Below are positions 38,909-47,817 of a DNA stretch of 64,000 nt, one piece after another. Numbering within the stretch: the first letter of the stretch is position 1; every line of letters begins with the position of its first letter. The notes below the pieces were generated by a model. The model did not search any database, was not told where the DNA came from, and was given only the letters and a program-made list of their open reading frames with translations. Source of the DNA: Woronichinia naegeliana WA131 (GTDB taxonomy: Bacteria > Cyanobacteriota > Cyanobacteriia > Cyanobacteriales > Microcystaceae); assembly GCA_025370055.1 (NCBI GenBank), contig CP073041.1, positions 1,922,001 through 1,986,000 on the forward strand, written 5' to 3'. The position numbers and the translations under genes were made by a program.

Positions 38909-40298
38909 GGGTGTGACCTTTAGTTGATGAAGGAAAAGAAAAGTGTTAACATGAGATGAAAAGTGACAAAGAGGAAACAATGATGACAGCAAAACTAATT
39001 AATGTAGAGGGTTCAAAGATAAAAATAGAACTAACATTAGAACTCAGTCGTTCAATGTTGGATACAGAAATAAATATTCAAAAAGGCTTAAACGAAGTAG
39101 GTTGCATCGCCAGCAAAGAAGCCTTGAAATATTTAGATACAGATGGTTCACCCTTAAAAATCGGTGAAGAAATCTGGAAGAGTAAGGGAGAGCAACCGAA
39201 AGAATATCAAACACCTTATGGTGAGGTTATAGTGAATCGTCATGTATATCAGCGTTCACCTTTGAGGAAAAACGTATTGCCCCTTAGAAAGAGAAGCAAG
39301 GATAATCATAACATCAACGCCATTATTGGCAAAACAGGTATCCTCAAAAATGTCAGGGATGGCAGGCAAAGAGGCGAAAAATGATTTATTAGAAAATCAT
39401 GGTAGAAAAGTAGCGCTATCCTATATCCAAAGATTGAGTGAAGCAGTAGGAAGTGTGGTACAGGCAAAAGAAGAAGCGTGGAGTTATGCCCCGCCCAAGG
39501 AGGATAGCCAAATTGCAACAGTGGGAATAGGATTAGATGGAACCTGTATGCTGATGTGTGAGGATGGCTACCGTGAAGCAATGGTGGGAAACGTTTCCCT
39601 ATACGATAGTGAAGGCGAACGTCAACCTACAATCTATCTAGGTGCGGCACCAGAGTATGGAAAAAAGAGTTTTCTAGAAAGATTAGAAAGAGAAATTGAG
39701 CGAGCGAAAAACCGTTATCCAGAGGCAACATTGGTCGGGATAGCAGACGGGGCAGAATCAAATTGGAAGTTTTTAGAAAAGCAAACGGAAGAACAGATAT
39801 TAGATTTCTATCATGCCTCTGGTTACTTAGGTGCCTTGGCAGAAGCGTTGCATCCGAATACCGTGTCAAAACAAAAAGAATGGTTGACTGAAAATTGTCG
39901 AGAACTCAAGCATGAAAAAGGAAAAGCAGGAGAACTGCTAAATCTGATGAAAGAAGTCAAAGAAGAAAAAAGTCATTCTAAGAATCTTACCGAGAAACTA
40001 CAAGCGGCGATTACTTATTACGAGAATCATCAGCATCAAATGGATTATGCTGAATACATAGAGAAAAAGTATCCGATTGGTTCAGGTGTTACGGAAGCAG
40101 CTTGTAAGACGTTGGTCAAACAACGATTATGTTGTTCAGGGATGCGATGGAAGGAAAAAGGAGCAGGAATTATTTTGAGCCTACGAGCTTTGGTATTGAC
40201 CAAGGAACGATGGAGTCAATTTTGGGCAAAACTTGATCAATATGGGTTCCCTGTAGAACCCTGATTACAACAGCTTTTATCAACTAAAGGTCGCACCC
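38909..40298 (+). mobile_element. ISKra4-family element, copy 4 (frameshifted)
   Basis: A 1390-bp element with GGGTGTGACC and GGTCGCACCC ends and an 8-bp duplication GTTTAAAC at 38901-38908 and 40299-40306. It is nearly identical to copies 1-3, with a handful of substitutions. It lies next to an IS630 relic. Confidence 0.92.
38956..40264 (+). pseudogene. ISKra4 transposase of copy 4, split in two frames
   Basis: N-terminal ORF 38956-39384 and C-terminal ORF 39326-40264 in the +1 frame, with the same CCTTTG replacement after VYQRS as copies 1 and 2. Private changes, such as Gly to Ala-coding differences near 39375 and a VGN for VGT, show it is a separate copy and not an assembly duplicate. 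Confidence 0.8.
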
Positions 40299-40306
40299 GT
40301 TTAAAC

Positions 40307-40618
40307 CTCGTCTCACTTGAAACCCGTAGTTTTTCCTCTTTGGGGTCAAGGTGAGATTTAACCCATAAACGATCAGCAATAGCATTGAGATCTAAGTTAA
40401 TGCGTTCTTGAAAAAGAGAAACAGCCCTAATCAGGTCTTCTTTGGATTAGTAACAAGTCTGGTAGGTAACATCCTCTCTTAGCCATTGCCATAAGTGTTC
40501 AACAGGCATGAAATCAGGACTATAAGGGGTAGTCGTTGAAGTCCAATTTCTAAAGTCTTGGCCTCTGAAGTAACAGTCGCCGCCCGATGATAGGGCGCAC
40601 TATCCCAAAGCATTTTTA
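40307..40618 (-). pseudogene. IS630-type transposase, degraded C-terminal remnant
   Basis: On the minus strand one frame reads MLWDSAPYHRAATVTSEA (second catalytic Asp). A second frame reads TPYSPDFMPVEHLWQWLRED (catalytic Glu), then VTYQTCY-stop-SKEDLIRAVSLFQERINLDL and RLWVKSHLDPKEEKLRV. One frameshift and one stop separate these parts. Its family members have about 350 residues; only about 100 remain. It is different from the IS630 relic at 23407. Confidence 0.7.
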
Positions 40619-40666
40619 AATTCTAACCACCTAATTTAACAAATTTAACACTAAGGACGGTTTATC

Positions 40667-41434
40667 ATGGCAAACAACTTCATTTGGATTGACGCAACTA
40701 CCTTAAATGGCACTCTTTGGGATAATGGAACTCTATCATCAGCAACTCCTATTACTCAAATAGGCACATTAACACTTAGTGGTAGTTCTGACAAGTTTCT
40801 AAATACTCAACTCAACAATACGGGAACTATCGTCGAGAATGACTTTCGTTTGTTTTTCAATGATGGTGCTATTCTCAACAACTCTAATAATTATGAATTA
40901 CAACAAGGAGAAATTCGTAATTCCACTTCTAGTATTGGCACATTTAACAACTCTGGAACTTTCAAGAAAACCACCACAGGAACAGGCTCTATTAGAGTTG
41001 CTTTTAATAATACAGGAACAGTAAATGTTGAGTCAGGAACTTTAAACCTTACGGGAGGAGGAGTTAGTAATGGTGGAAACTTCAACTTAACTAGCGGTAG
41101 AACCTTGGGATTTGGTGGAGGAGTTTATACTCTCAATAATGGAGCAAAAATCAACGGTAATGGTAATCTTACCCTTAGTAGTGGAACTTTAGATGTCAAA
41201 TTAGCTGGGGGAACTGATATTGCTAATACTGTTTTATTTACCCTTAGTGATGGAACATTTCAAGTAGATGGAAATTGGAATTTACTAACAACAAATAATT
41301 GGAATGGAGGAACTTTAAAGAGTTCGGGAATTATTACCAATAGTGGCACTTTAACACTTGGTGGTAGTTCTGACAAGTTTCTAAATACTCAACTCAATAA
41401 TACGGGAACTATCGTCGAGAATGACTTTCGTTTG
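40667..41434 (+). pseudogene. Adhesin N-terminal fragment, cut by an ISL3 element
   Basis: An intact start (MANNFIWIDATTLNGTLWDN) with TAAGGACGG before the ATG. About 255 residues of Asn/Gly/Thr-rich beta-helix-like repeats follow; the segment TLTLSGSSDKFLNTQLNNTG recurs at about residues 32 and 226. The coding sequence runs into the ISL3 element at 41435 and stops 15 bp later. Proteins with this start usually continue into a region like that on the minus strand at 21468-21713 and then Calx-beta/RTX domains. I infer that these may be two ends of one split gene. Confidence 0.65.
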
Positions 41435-42685
41435 GGCTCTCCTGAATAAAGAGTTATAATCAAAACTTATCACGAAAAGCAAGCTAAAAAGCGACTTCGC
41501 ATATTATCAAAGTTAACAAATCCATAAGCTTGACGCTTAATTAGCTTCAGACGATTATTAATTCCTTCCATCGCCCCATTCGTTGTTCGACTTAAAAAGT
41601 AATTACAAATAGAGTCTAAATGACTCCGAATTGTGCTAATTACATCTGTATAAATGCTTTTAGCATTCTCTAGCCATTCTGTGAATTTTAAACGTCCTTC
41701 CTCCTTGTCCTTTACTTTTTCATATATCTCTCGAAATGATTCTTTATACTCATAGGCTTTTCGTAAACGATTTGATTGCTTTAACACCAATTCTAGTTTT
41801 TGTAATTCCTCCTCTGTCAGGTCTTTTTTATTTTTTAATAATAGCCACTTTTCTTCCTTAATTTTTAGAGTAAAACTTGTCTGTTTACGGATTTTATTTA
41901 ATTCTTCATTCACCGCTTTCATTACATGAAATCTATCCGTCACAATTACCGCATTAGGAAACACTTTTTCTATTACTTTTGGAAATCCTCCCCACATATC
42001 CACACTCACTTCCTCGACAGCTTCTCTTACCTCTAATGGTTTCTCCATCAGGGCTTCAATTATTTCATCTTTTTGATGACTATCAATTACTTCTATTAAT
42101 TCTCTTTTTTCTAGGTCTCCTACCACTGTTACAAAATTCTTATGACCTTTTCGTTTCGATATTTCATCTATTCCTACTTTTTTTATCCCTTGCCAATCTT
42201 TTTTTTTCTTTTCACATTGACGTTGATAAATTCCATGAACTTTATCCCAAGATAGGGCTTCTTCTCGGCTTACTTGTTCCACACTGCTCACATTTACTCG
42301 ATTATACACAGATTCTTCATACCGCACTGTATATTTTCTACGTGCTTCCATAAATTCTAGGTTTTCTGTAAAAAACCTTTGACATTTTTTACAATAAAAC
42401 TTACGACGAGGGACTTGTAGGTACACCGTTTGACCAGAAATGGGCAAATCCCTTATGAGTAGATTGTTGGTATGATGTAATTCATCGGTTAATCTTCCAC
42501 AGTAATTACATTTGACTTCTTCCTCTTGACAACTCAGTATCAAAAAAGCCTCTGTTCCTTCTTGAATAACATTTCTTATTTTTACCTTTGGCAAATCTAC
42601 CAGATTTTCTAGAAAAAATAACATTGATGCCATCCTCATATAGGGTATCTTATTATACATTTTTCAACGTCAATCCAGAAGAGCC
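41435..42685 (-). mobile_element. ISL3-family element at a rearranged junction
   Basis: A 1251-bp element with imperfect ends GGCTCTCCTGAAT (41435) and, on the other strand, GGCTCTTCTGGAT (ending 42685). The left flank is an adhesin gene and the right flank is an IS1 relic. No target duplication is visible, so the original site has been rearranged or partly deleted. Confidence 0.75.
41470..42660 (-). CDS. ISL3-family transposase
   Basis: A 396-residue transposase with an N-terminal zinc-finger region (CNYCGRLTDELHH, FYCKKCQRFF) and a DDE domain: VGIDEISKRKGHKNFVTVV (first Asp), VSVDMWGGFPKVIEKVFPNA (second Asp) and RTTNGAMEGINNRLKLIKRQ (Glu). The frame is complete. The true start may be ATG 42624 (MLFFLENLV), which has GAGG nine bases upstream, rather than 42660. 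Possibly active. Confidence 0.85.
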   Translation of the reverse strand: MYNKIPYMRMASMLFFLENLVDLPKVKIRNVIQEGTEAFLILSCQEEEVKCNYCGRLTDELHHTNNLLIRDLPISGQTVYLQVPRRKFYCKKCQRFFTENLEFMEARRKYTVRYEESVYNRVNVSSVEQVSREEALSWDKVHGIYQRQCEKKKKDWQGIKKVGIDEISKRKGHKNFVTVVGDLEKRELIEVIDSHQKDEIIEALMEKPLEVREAVEEVSVDMWGGFPKVIEKVFPNAVIVTDRFHVMKAVNEELNKIRKQTSFTLKIKEEKWLLLKNKKDLTEEELQKLELVLKQSNRLRKAYEYKESFREIYEKVKDKEEGRLKFTEWLENAKSIYTDVISTIRSHLDSICNYFLSRTTNGAMEGINNRLKLIKRQAYGFVNFDNMRSRFLACFS

Positions 42686-43016
42686 GCTCTCGGTATAATT
42701 GAAAAAGGGTTAACTTGGGAGGCAGCAATTCTCAGTTTTAGATACAGCAAGCCTTTTAGGGATTTAAAGAACATTTCAAAGGGGGTTTTTGGGGCAATTC
42801 TATGTGTACTATCATGCCTGAAAGCCTGAAGACTCGTAAAATGAACTTGTTAATCCCGTTGAATTTTACCTCGTATTACGCGAACTAAAACCTGAAACCC
42901 TTGCTACAGGGCAAATTTAGAATTGCTGCTTGGGAGGACTTACTCCAAATTCGCCTGTTTTCTTGAACCTCTCGTATTGCAAAGTTTGTAGCTTCTAGCT
43001 AGACGATACCAGTGCC
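42686..43016 (+). mobile_element. IS1-family relic (right end only), split by a MITE
   Basis: Blocks 42686-42722 and 42938-43016 match, in reverse, the 3' end and terminal repeat of the IS1 element at 14235-14345. They carry the final coding residues (GIIEKGLTW ... LLQIRL) and the end AGACGATACCAGTGCC. The left part of the element is gone at the ISL3 boundary. A 206-bp MITE sits between the blocks. Confidence 0.75.
42723..42928. mobile_element. 206-bp MITE with CAGCAATTCT ends
   Basis: Perfect 10-bp inverted ends (CAGCAATTCT at 42723 and AGAATTGCTG ending 42928) and a perfect 9-bp duplication CTTGGGAGG at 42714-42722 and 42929-42937. It is inserted in the IS1 relic, and removing it restores the IS1 sequence exactly as at 14.3 kb. 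A partial diverged relative lies at about 45595-45646 in the opposite orientation. Confidence 0.85.
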
Positions 43017-43022
43017 TTGCGG

Positions 43023-44167
43023 TGACTAATTGCATAATTGCCTCTGTTGGTCAAGATGGAAATGTGAAACTCAGCAATTCCAAATTCAAACGGTAACATA
43101 GGATACAGACACGATCTTGTTTTTATGGATACAAGAGATACTAACCTAATCTCTGAGTTTTTTTGCATTCCCTCCTCGAATCTCGGTCTCTTAGAGAGTC
43201 AGTAACCTGCAAACAAACTTGATCAATCACTAAATAGAGCATTACATTGATTCTAAATATTGGCTTTAAACCCCTTGACCGTAAGCACTTCAGGGATTTT
43301 GTATCTTTAGCTACATTCTGAATTTGGAATTGCTGTGTGAAACTGTGGCGGCGCGACGGCACTCTGATGATCACCATTTCTGCGTCTGACAAAGCAGGAA
43401 TAGGAATTAATGAAGTAGCATTCAGTCCCGATGGGCAAATAATTGCTTCTGCTAGTCAAGATGGAAATGTGAAACTGTGGTCGCGCGACGGCACTCTGAT
43501 GACCACCATTCCTGCGTCTGACAAAGAAAGCATTCATGGAGTAGCATTCAGCTCCGATGGGCAAATAATTGCCTCTGCTGGTCAAGATGGAGATGTGAAA
43601 CTGTGGCGGCGCAACGGCACTCGGATAACACTCGATAAGACTATCTTTGCGTCTGAGTTTGAGTTCAGGGATTCTGAGGTTAAGTACAAGGATGGTGATT
43701 ATATGCCGAGTGTTTATAGTGTGGATTTTAGCCCAGATGGCAAAATAATTGCCTCCAGTAATTACAGTGGTTTAGTAAAACTGTGGCAGAGGGACGGAAA
43801 ACTCATTCGTTCCTTCCAGACATCGGAAGGTGCTCCTACTTTTGATATACATTTTAGCCCAAATGGACAGATGATTGTCTCTGCTAATGGAGGAAACTAT
43901 GGCGATATTAAACTGTCATTGCCCGAAAATGGCTCTTTAATTGGCACCTTTGATTCTTCTTCTGGGCTTGAAGGAGAGGTTCGTCGAGTAGCAGTTAGTC
44001 CCGATGGACAAACGATTGCCATCGCTGGTGGGAAAGAAAGGGTAGTGATGTGGAATCTGAATATGGATGATTTACTGGTACAGGGTTGTGAGAAGGTACG
44101 TTATTATTTGAAGAAAACCAATGCTAAATTGAGTGAGGAGGACAAGGACTTGTGCGATGGGATTTGA
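43023..44167 (+). pseudogene. WD40-repeat protein, 3' part, split by a MITE
   Basis: A 5' piece (IIASVGQDGNVKL at 43038-43071) is separated from the rest (43337-44167) by a 264-bp MITE. Excising it with one duplication restores ASVGQDGNVKLWRRDGT in frame. At least five WD40 blades follow (GQIIASASQDGNVKLWSRDG, GQIIASAGQDGDVKLWRRNG, GKIIASSNYSGLVKLWQRDG). The tail LVQGCEKVRYYLKKTNAKLS ... DKDLCDGI is the usual end of large cyanobacterial WD40 proteins. The N-terminal part was lost where the IS1 relic ends at 43016. Confidence 0.75.
43072..43335. mobile_element. 264-bp MITE with CAGCAATTCCAAATTCA ends
   Basis: A perfect 17-bp inverted repeat at the ends (43072-43088 and 43319-43335) and a perfect 9-bp duplication TGTGAAACT at 43063-43071 and 43336-43344. 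The first nine bases of the ends and the 9-bp duplication are shared with the 206-bp MITE at 42723, so both are probably moved by the same transposase. Confidence 0.88.
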
Positions 44168-44323
44168 TCCTTCCCTGCTTCCATTAAAAAGAGAGGAGGA
44201 TTGGAGGGTGGTTGGATTGCGATCGCTTTTTAGCATGAGAAGGAAAGGTGATCGCTTTTTGAGGGATGATGAGATTTAGGAGATGGTGCTATAATTCACA
44301 TAATCAAATTCAGGATAAATTCT

Positions 44324-44542
44324 ATGTCATTAGAAGCTACTTATGAACAAGGAACATTGAGATTATCACAACCAATAACACTAGAAGAAGGAAGTAAAGT
44401 ACAAGTAATTATCATTCCTCTAGAGTCTAATGAGCAACCAAAAAGAACATTAGAAATTTTAAAAAAGATTGCTGAACTTCCTTTAGAGGGGAAGATAGAT
44501 ACTTTTGATGGCAAGGATCACGATCAAATTTTATATTGTTAA
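44324..44542 (+). CDS. DUF104-family antitoxin
   Basis: A 72-residue protein with the AF2212/DUF104 pattern (MSLEATYEQGTLRLSQPITL, then EGSKVQVIII), an N-terminal beta barrel followed by a flexible toxin-binding tail. It lies 6 bp before a PIN-domain gene, the usual antitoxin-first order, so the pair should be one operon. Confidence 0.85.
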   Translation: MSLEATYEQGTLRLSQPITLEEGSKVQVIIIPLESNEQPKRTLEILKKIAELPLEGKIDTFDGKDHDQILYC

Positions 44543-44548
44543 TAGTTT

Positions 44549-44944
44549 ATGATTTTTGTAGATACGGGTGCTTGGTTTGCCAGTATTGTTCCTTCAGATT
44601 CTGACCATCAAAATGCTATTTTATGGTTAACTAATAACACACAATCTTTAGTAACCACTGACTATGTAATTGATGAAACATTAACTTTATTAAGAGCAAG
44701 AGGAGAAAGCAAAAGGGCAATTACTTTAGGAGAAGCTTTCTTCTCAGGTGAATTGGCAACTATCTATTATTTAACAGAAGAAGATATTCGCCTAACTTGG
44801 CAAATTTTTCGTGATTATTCTGACAAAAAATGGAGTTTCACGGATTGTAGCAGCAAGGTTATCATGAAAAAATTAGGTATTATCCAAGCATTTTCGTTTG
44901 ATTATCATTTTCGTCAATTTGGTATTTTTCAAGTCGTTCCGTAA
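44549..44944 (+). CDS. vapC: VapC-type PIN-domain toxin
   Basis: A 131-residue PIN ribonuclease. The acidic site is complete: D5 (MIFVDTGAWF), D42/E43 (IDETLTLL), D99 (FTDCSS) and D118 (FDYHF). Such toxins cleave tRNA or rRNA when freed from antitoxin. It is 6 bp after the DUF104 gene, and both partners look intact, so this is a live toxin-antitoxin candidate. Confidence 0.88.
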   Translation: MIFVDTGAWFASIVPSDSDHQNAILWLTNNTQSLVTTDYVIDETLTLLRARGESKRAITLGEAFFSGELATIYYLTEEDIRLTWQIFRDYSDKKWSFTDCSSKVIMKKLGIIQAFSFDYHFRQFGIFQVVP

Positions 44945-45012
44945 TGTATCGTTTTTCTTTTGTCTCTGGATAGAGATCGCATTTTGAGAATGTGGGGGAA
45001 TGCGATCGCAGA

Positions 45013-45411
45013 TTAAGAAATCGGAAGCCAACCAAAAAGTTTAGCCGCACCAGCTATCAGAGCCACAATCAAGGCCGCTAGAATGCCTCTATTGAGAAAT
45101 TCTTGATTTTCGAGACGCTTACCGATACCTGTTACTTTCTCGTCAAGGGTTTTGCCTTGTCCTGAGAGTTTTTCATCAAGGGTTTTAACTTGTCCTGAGA
45201 ATTTTTCATCAAGGTTTTTAATTTGTCCTGAGAATTTTTCATCAAGGTTTTTAATTTGTCCTGAAAGTTTTTCATCAAGAGCTTTAATCTCTCCCTTGAT
45301 TTCTACCTGGGATATTTTGAGGTCGGTTAAGTCGTCTCGAATGTCCTTAAGGTCTTTCTGGATACTGACTAAAATATCTTCTAGCTTAATTTCAACGGTA
45401 GGGTTCGGCAT
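45013..45411 (-). CDS. Hendecad coiled-coil protein with C-terminal membrane helix
   Basis: A 132-residue protein. Residues about 45-95 are five near-identical 11-residue repeats of the form LDEKxSGQxKx, visible in DNA as a 33-bp tandem repeat. One terminal hydrophobic helix follows (ILAALIVALIAGAAKLFGWL). Eleven-residue periodicity favours a right-handed or nearly straight coiled coil. It has the same plan as the gene at 9812. The repeat number may vary between strains. No known function. Confidence 0.7.
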   Translation of the reverse strand: MPNPTVEIKLEDILVSIQKDLKDIRDDLTDLKISQVEIKGEIKALDEKLSGQIKNLDEKFSGQIKNLDEKFSGQVKTLDEKLSGQGKTLDEKVTGIGKRLENQEFLNRGILAALIVALIAGAAKLFGWLPIS

Positions 45412-45493
45412 AGGTTACGCTTTCGTTGGATTTGTGAATGGATGGGGAGAAATTAGCCGATTGTCTCTTTATGCTTTCTAGGATAACGGATTG

Positions 45494-45646
45494 TGGTAGT
45501 GATTCGATAGTAGTGGTGGCAGCTTAAGCCTTTGCTAATTGGGCATGGTAGTCGTGTATAAAGTACCAAATTGCCCCAAGATGAACCATGAACCATGTTC
45601 TTTAAATCCCTAAAAGGCTTGCTGTGTCTAAAACTGAGAATTGCTG
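45494..45646. repeat. Intergenic mosaic of two repeat families
   Basis: The 343-bp gap before the Ycf45-like gene holds a piece shared with 47621 and 26055 (GTGATTCGATAGTAGTGG at about 45499). It also holds a segment ending GAATTGCTG at 45646 that matches the left part of the 206-bp MITE at 42723 in reverse. Neither is complete. Confidence 0.55.
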
Positions 45647-45793
45647 CATTCATTGGGTCTTAGATCAGGAGACTCCTTCAGGCAAATAGTATTTTTGTCC
45701 TTCACTACCATCCTAACGAGATTCTTGGCTATCTTGTGAATTCTTCCGAAATCTTTGTTATCTTCAGACTTAAGTTCCTTAAAAAACCCCGCA

Positions 45794-47536
45794 ATGCCCT
45801 CAACCGTCTCGACTCAACGGATGCAAATCACTGACGACCTTAATCAACTGCTTGATATTCTTCCCCTTGCCATTCGTACAATCCTTCAGCAACATCCCCA
45901 ACGCGATCGCCTCATCGAAGTGGTTATGGATCTGGGACGCTTACCGGAAGCCCGTTTTCCCAAAAAAGCCATCTATCTAGGCGAAACGCCCATTAGTATG
46001 GATGACTTGCAATATTCCATTGAACGAGTTGGTCTGTTTAGTGGCGATAATCGAGCCGGTATCGAGCGCACCCTACACCGTATTAGTGCCATTCGTAACC
46101 GGACTGATAAAATCATTGGTCTTACCTGTCGGGTCGGACGGGCAGTGTTTGGAACAATTGCCATGATTCGGGATTTGGTGGAAACCGGCAATTCTATTTT
46201 GTTATTAGGTCGTCCTGGTGTGGGTAAAACAACGGCTTTGCGAGAGATTGCCAGGGTTTTGGCCGATGATCTGCATAAGCGGGTCGTGATTATTGATACC
46301 TCTAATGAAATTGCTGGTGATGGTGATATTCCCCATCCGGCGATCGGTCGTGCCCGTCGGATGCAGGTGGCTCGGCCAGAATTACAACATCAGGTGATGA
46401 TCGAAGCTGTAGAAAACCATATGCCAGAGGTGATCGTCATTGATGAAATTGGCACAGAATTAGAAGCCCTAGCCGCCCGTACTATTGCCGAAAGAGGAGT
46501 TCAATTGGTCGGTACAGCGCACGGCAATCGCTTAGAAAATTTAATTAAAAATCCGACCCTATCTGATTTGGTCGGCGGTATTCAGGCCGTAACCCTAGGG
46601 GATGAAGAAGCCCGTCGTCGTGGTTCCCAAAAAACGGTTTTAGAACGAAAAGCTCCCCCCACTTTTGCGATCGCGGTAGAAATGTTAGAACGTCAACGCT
46701 GGGTAGTTCATCCTGAAGTAGCTCAAACCATTGATATGTTGCTGCGGGGTAAGGAACCCAGTCTGCAAGTGCGAACGGTGGATGAACAGGGCCAGGTAGA
46801 AATTACTCAGGAAACCCCGCAAACGCCGTCCCCGCAAACGGTGATACCAACCCAAACCCTGCAAAGTGTTCCTCGACCCACAGGATGGCGAGCCTCAGGG
46901 CGAATGGTGCCGCTCTCACCGTTATCCGATAGTCTTAATCAACCCGAGTTTGAGCAACTTCTAGAACAGTCCTGGCCACAACCGGAGCCGGTGAATGAGT
47001 TACGACCGATGTCTGCGTTGTCGGGAGAAGATGCGCCTGTTTATGTGTATCCCTATGGTATTAGCCGTTCTCAAATTGAACAGGTGATCGAAGTTCTCAA
47101 CCTACCGATTATCTTAACCAAGGAACTGCAAAATGCCGATGCTGTCATTGCGCTACGTTCCCAGGTGAAAACCCATTCTAAATTGCGCCAGGTGGCGAAG
47201 GGTCGTCATATTCCGATCTATGGTATTAAGTCCAATACGATTCCCCAAATTAGCCGTATTCTGCAACGGATTTTAGGCATGGATGATACTAATACTTCGG
47301 AAAGTACTGATCTCAGGTTATTTTCTCGTAGTGGTAGCGATGATGAGTTGGAAGCGTTGGAAGAGGCTCGTCTGGCTGTGGAACAAATTGTTATTCCTAC
47401 TGGCCAACCCGTTGAGTTATTGCCGCGATCGGGTAAGGTACGAAAAATGCAGCATGAATTAGTGGAACATTATCGTTTGCATTCCGATAGTTTTGGGGAG
47501 GAACCGAATCGGCGATTACGCATTTATCCTGCTTAA
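45794..47536 (+). CDS. Ycf45-like AAA ATPase with R3H domain
   Basis: About 580 residues. The N-terminal SpoIIIAA-like region (LLDILPLAIRTILQQHPQRD) precedes an ATPase core with P-loop LGRPGVGKTTALREIA (near residue 140) and Walker B EVIVIDEIGTELEA. After a linker come a nucleic-acid-binding part and a C-terminal R3H motif (KMQHELVEHYRLHSDSFGEE). The protein is conserved in cyanobacteria and some plastids, with a presumed single-stranded nucleic-acid role that has not been defined. ATG 45794 is preferred over the TTG at 45755, whose extra 13 residues look non-coding. Confidence 0.88.
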   Translation: MPSTVSTQRMQITDDLNQLLDILPLAIRTILQQHPQRDRLIEVVMDLGRLPEARFPKKAIYLGETPISMDDLQYSIERVGLFSGDNRAGIERTLHRISAIRNRTDKIIGLTCRVGRAVFGTIAMIRDLVETGNSILLLGRPGVGKTTALREIARVLADDLHKRVVIIDTSNEIAGDGDIPHPAIGRARRMQVARPELQHQVMIEAVENHMPEVIVIDEIGTELEALAARTIAERGVQLVGTAHGNRLENLIKNPTLSDLVGGIQAVTLGDEEARRRGSQKTVLERKAPPTFAIAVEMLERQRWVVHPEVAQTIDMLLRGKEPSLQVRTVDEQGQVEITQETPQTPSPQTVIPTQTLQSVPRPTGWRASGRMVPLSPLSDSLNQPEFEQLLEQSWPQPEPVNELRPMSALSGEDAPVYVYPYGISRSQIEQVIEVLNLPIILTKELQNADAVIALRSQVKTHSKLRQVAKGRHIPIYGIKSNTIPQISRILQRILGMDDTNTSESTDLRLFSRSGSDDELEALEEARLAVEQIVIPTGQPVELLPRSGKVRKMQHELVEHYRLHSDSFGEEPNRRLRIYPA

Positions 47537-47620
47537 TCTCAAGTTTTAGCAAAATTGAGTTAGAAACAGCTAATGTTATTTAATCCTTAAAGTTTATTTT
47601 TGAATAAAAATCTATGCACA

Positions 47621-47728
47621 CTTCGGTAGTGATTCGATAGTAGTGGTGGTCTAAAGAGCACATAGAGCAAAGCTCATGTAGAATATCAACTAATATAAAT
47701 ATTTGTCAAGTCTAGCCCCTAAATTAAC
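47621..47728. repeat. Intergenic repeat, uninterrupted copy
   Basis: About 105 bp matching 25822-26055 in reverse without the MITE found there. It begins GGTAGTGATTCGATAG and ends near TCTAGCCCCTAAATT. It lies in the 281-bp gap between the convergent Ycf45-like and recJ genes. Confidence 0.75.
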
Positions 47729-47817
47729 TTTTTTATGACTCCCCTTTTTGCAGTCTTCTTTCTTCTTTTCTTCTGTAAGTTTGCCGCCTGTTTACCGACA
47801 ATGTGCTGTGCTCTAAA

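Noticed and set aside
15593-40298. Inversions or deletions between ISKra4 copies
   Set aside because: All four copies keep their own matching 8-bp duplications, which reciprocal recombination between copies would have exchanged.
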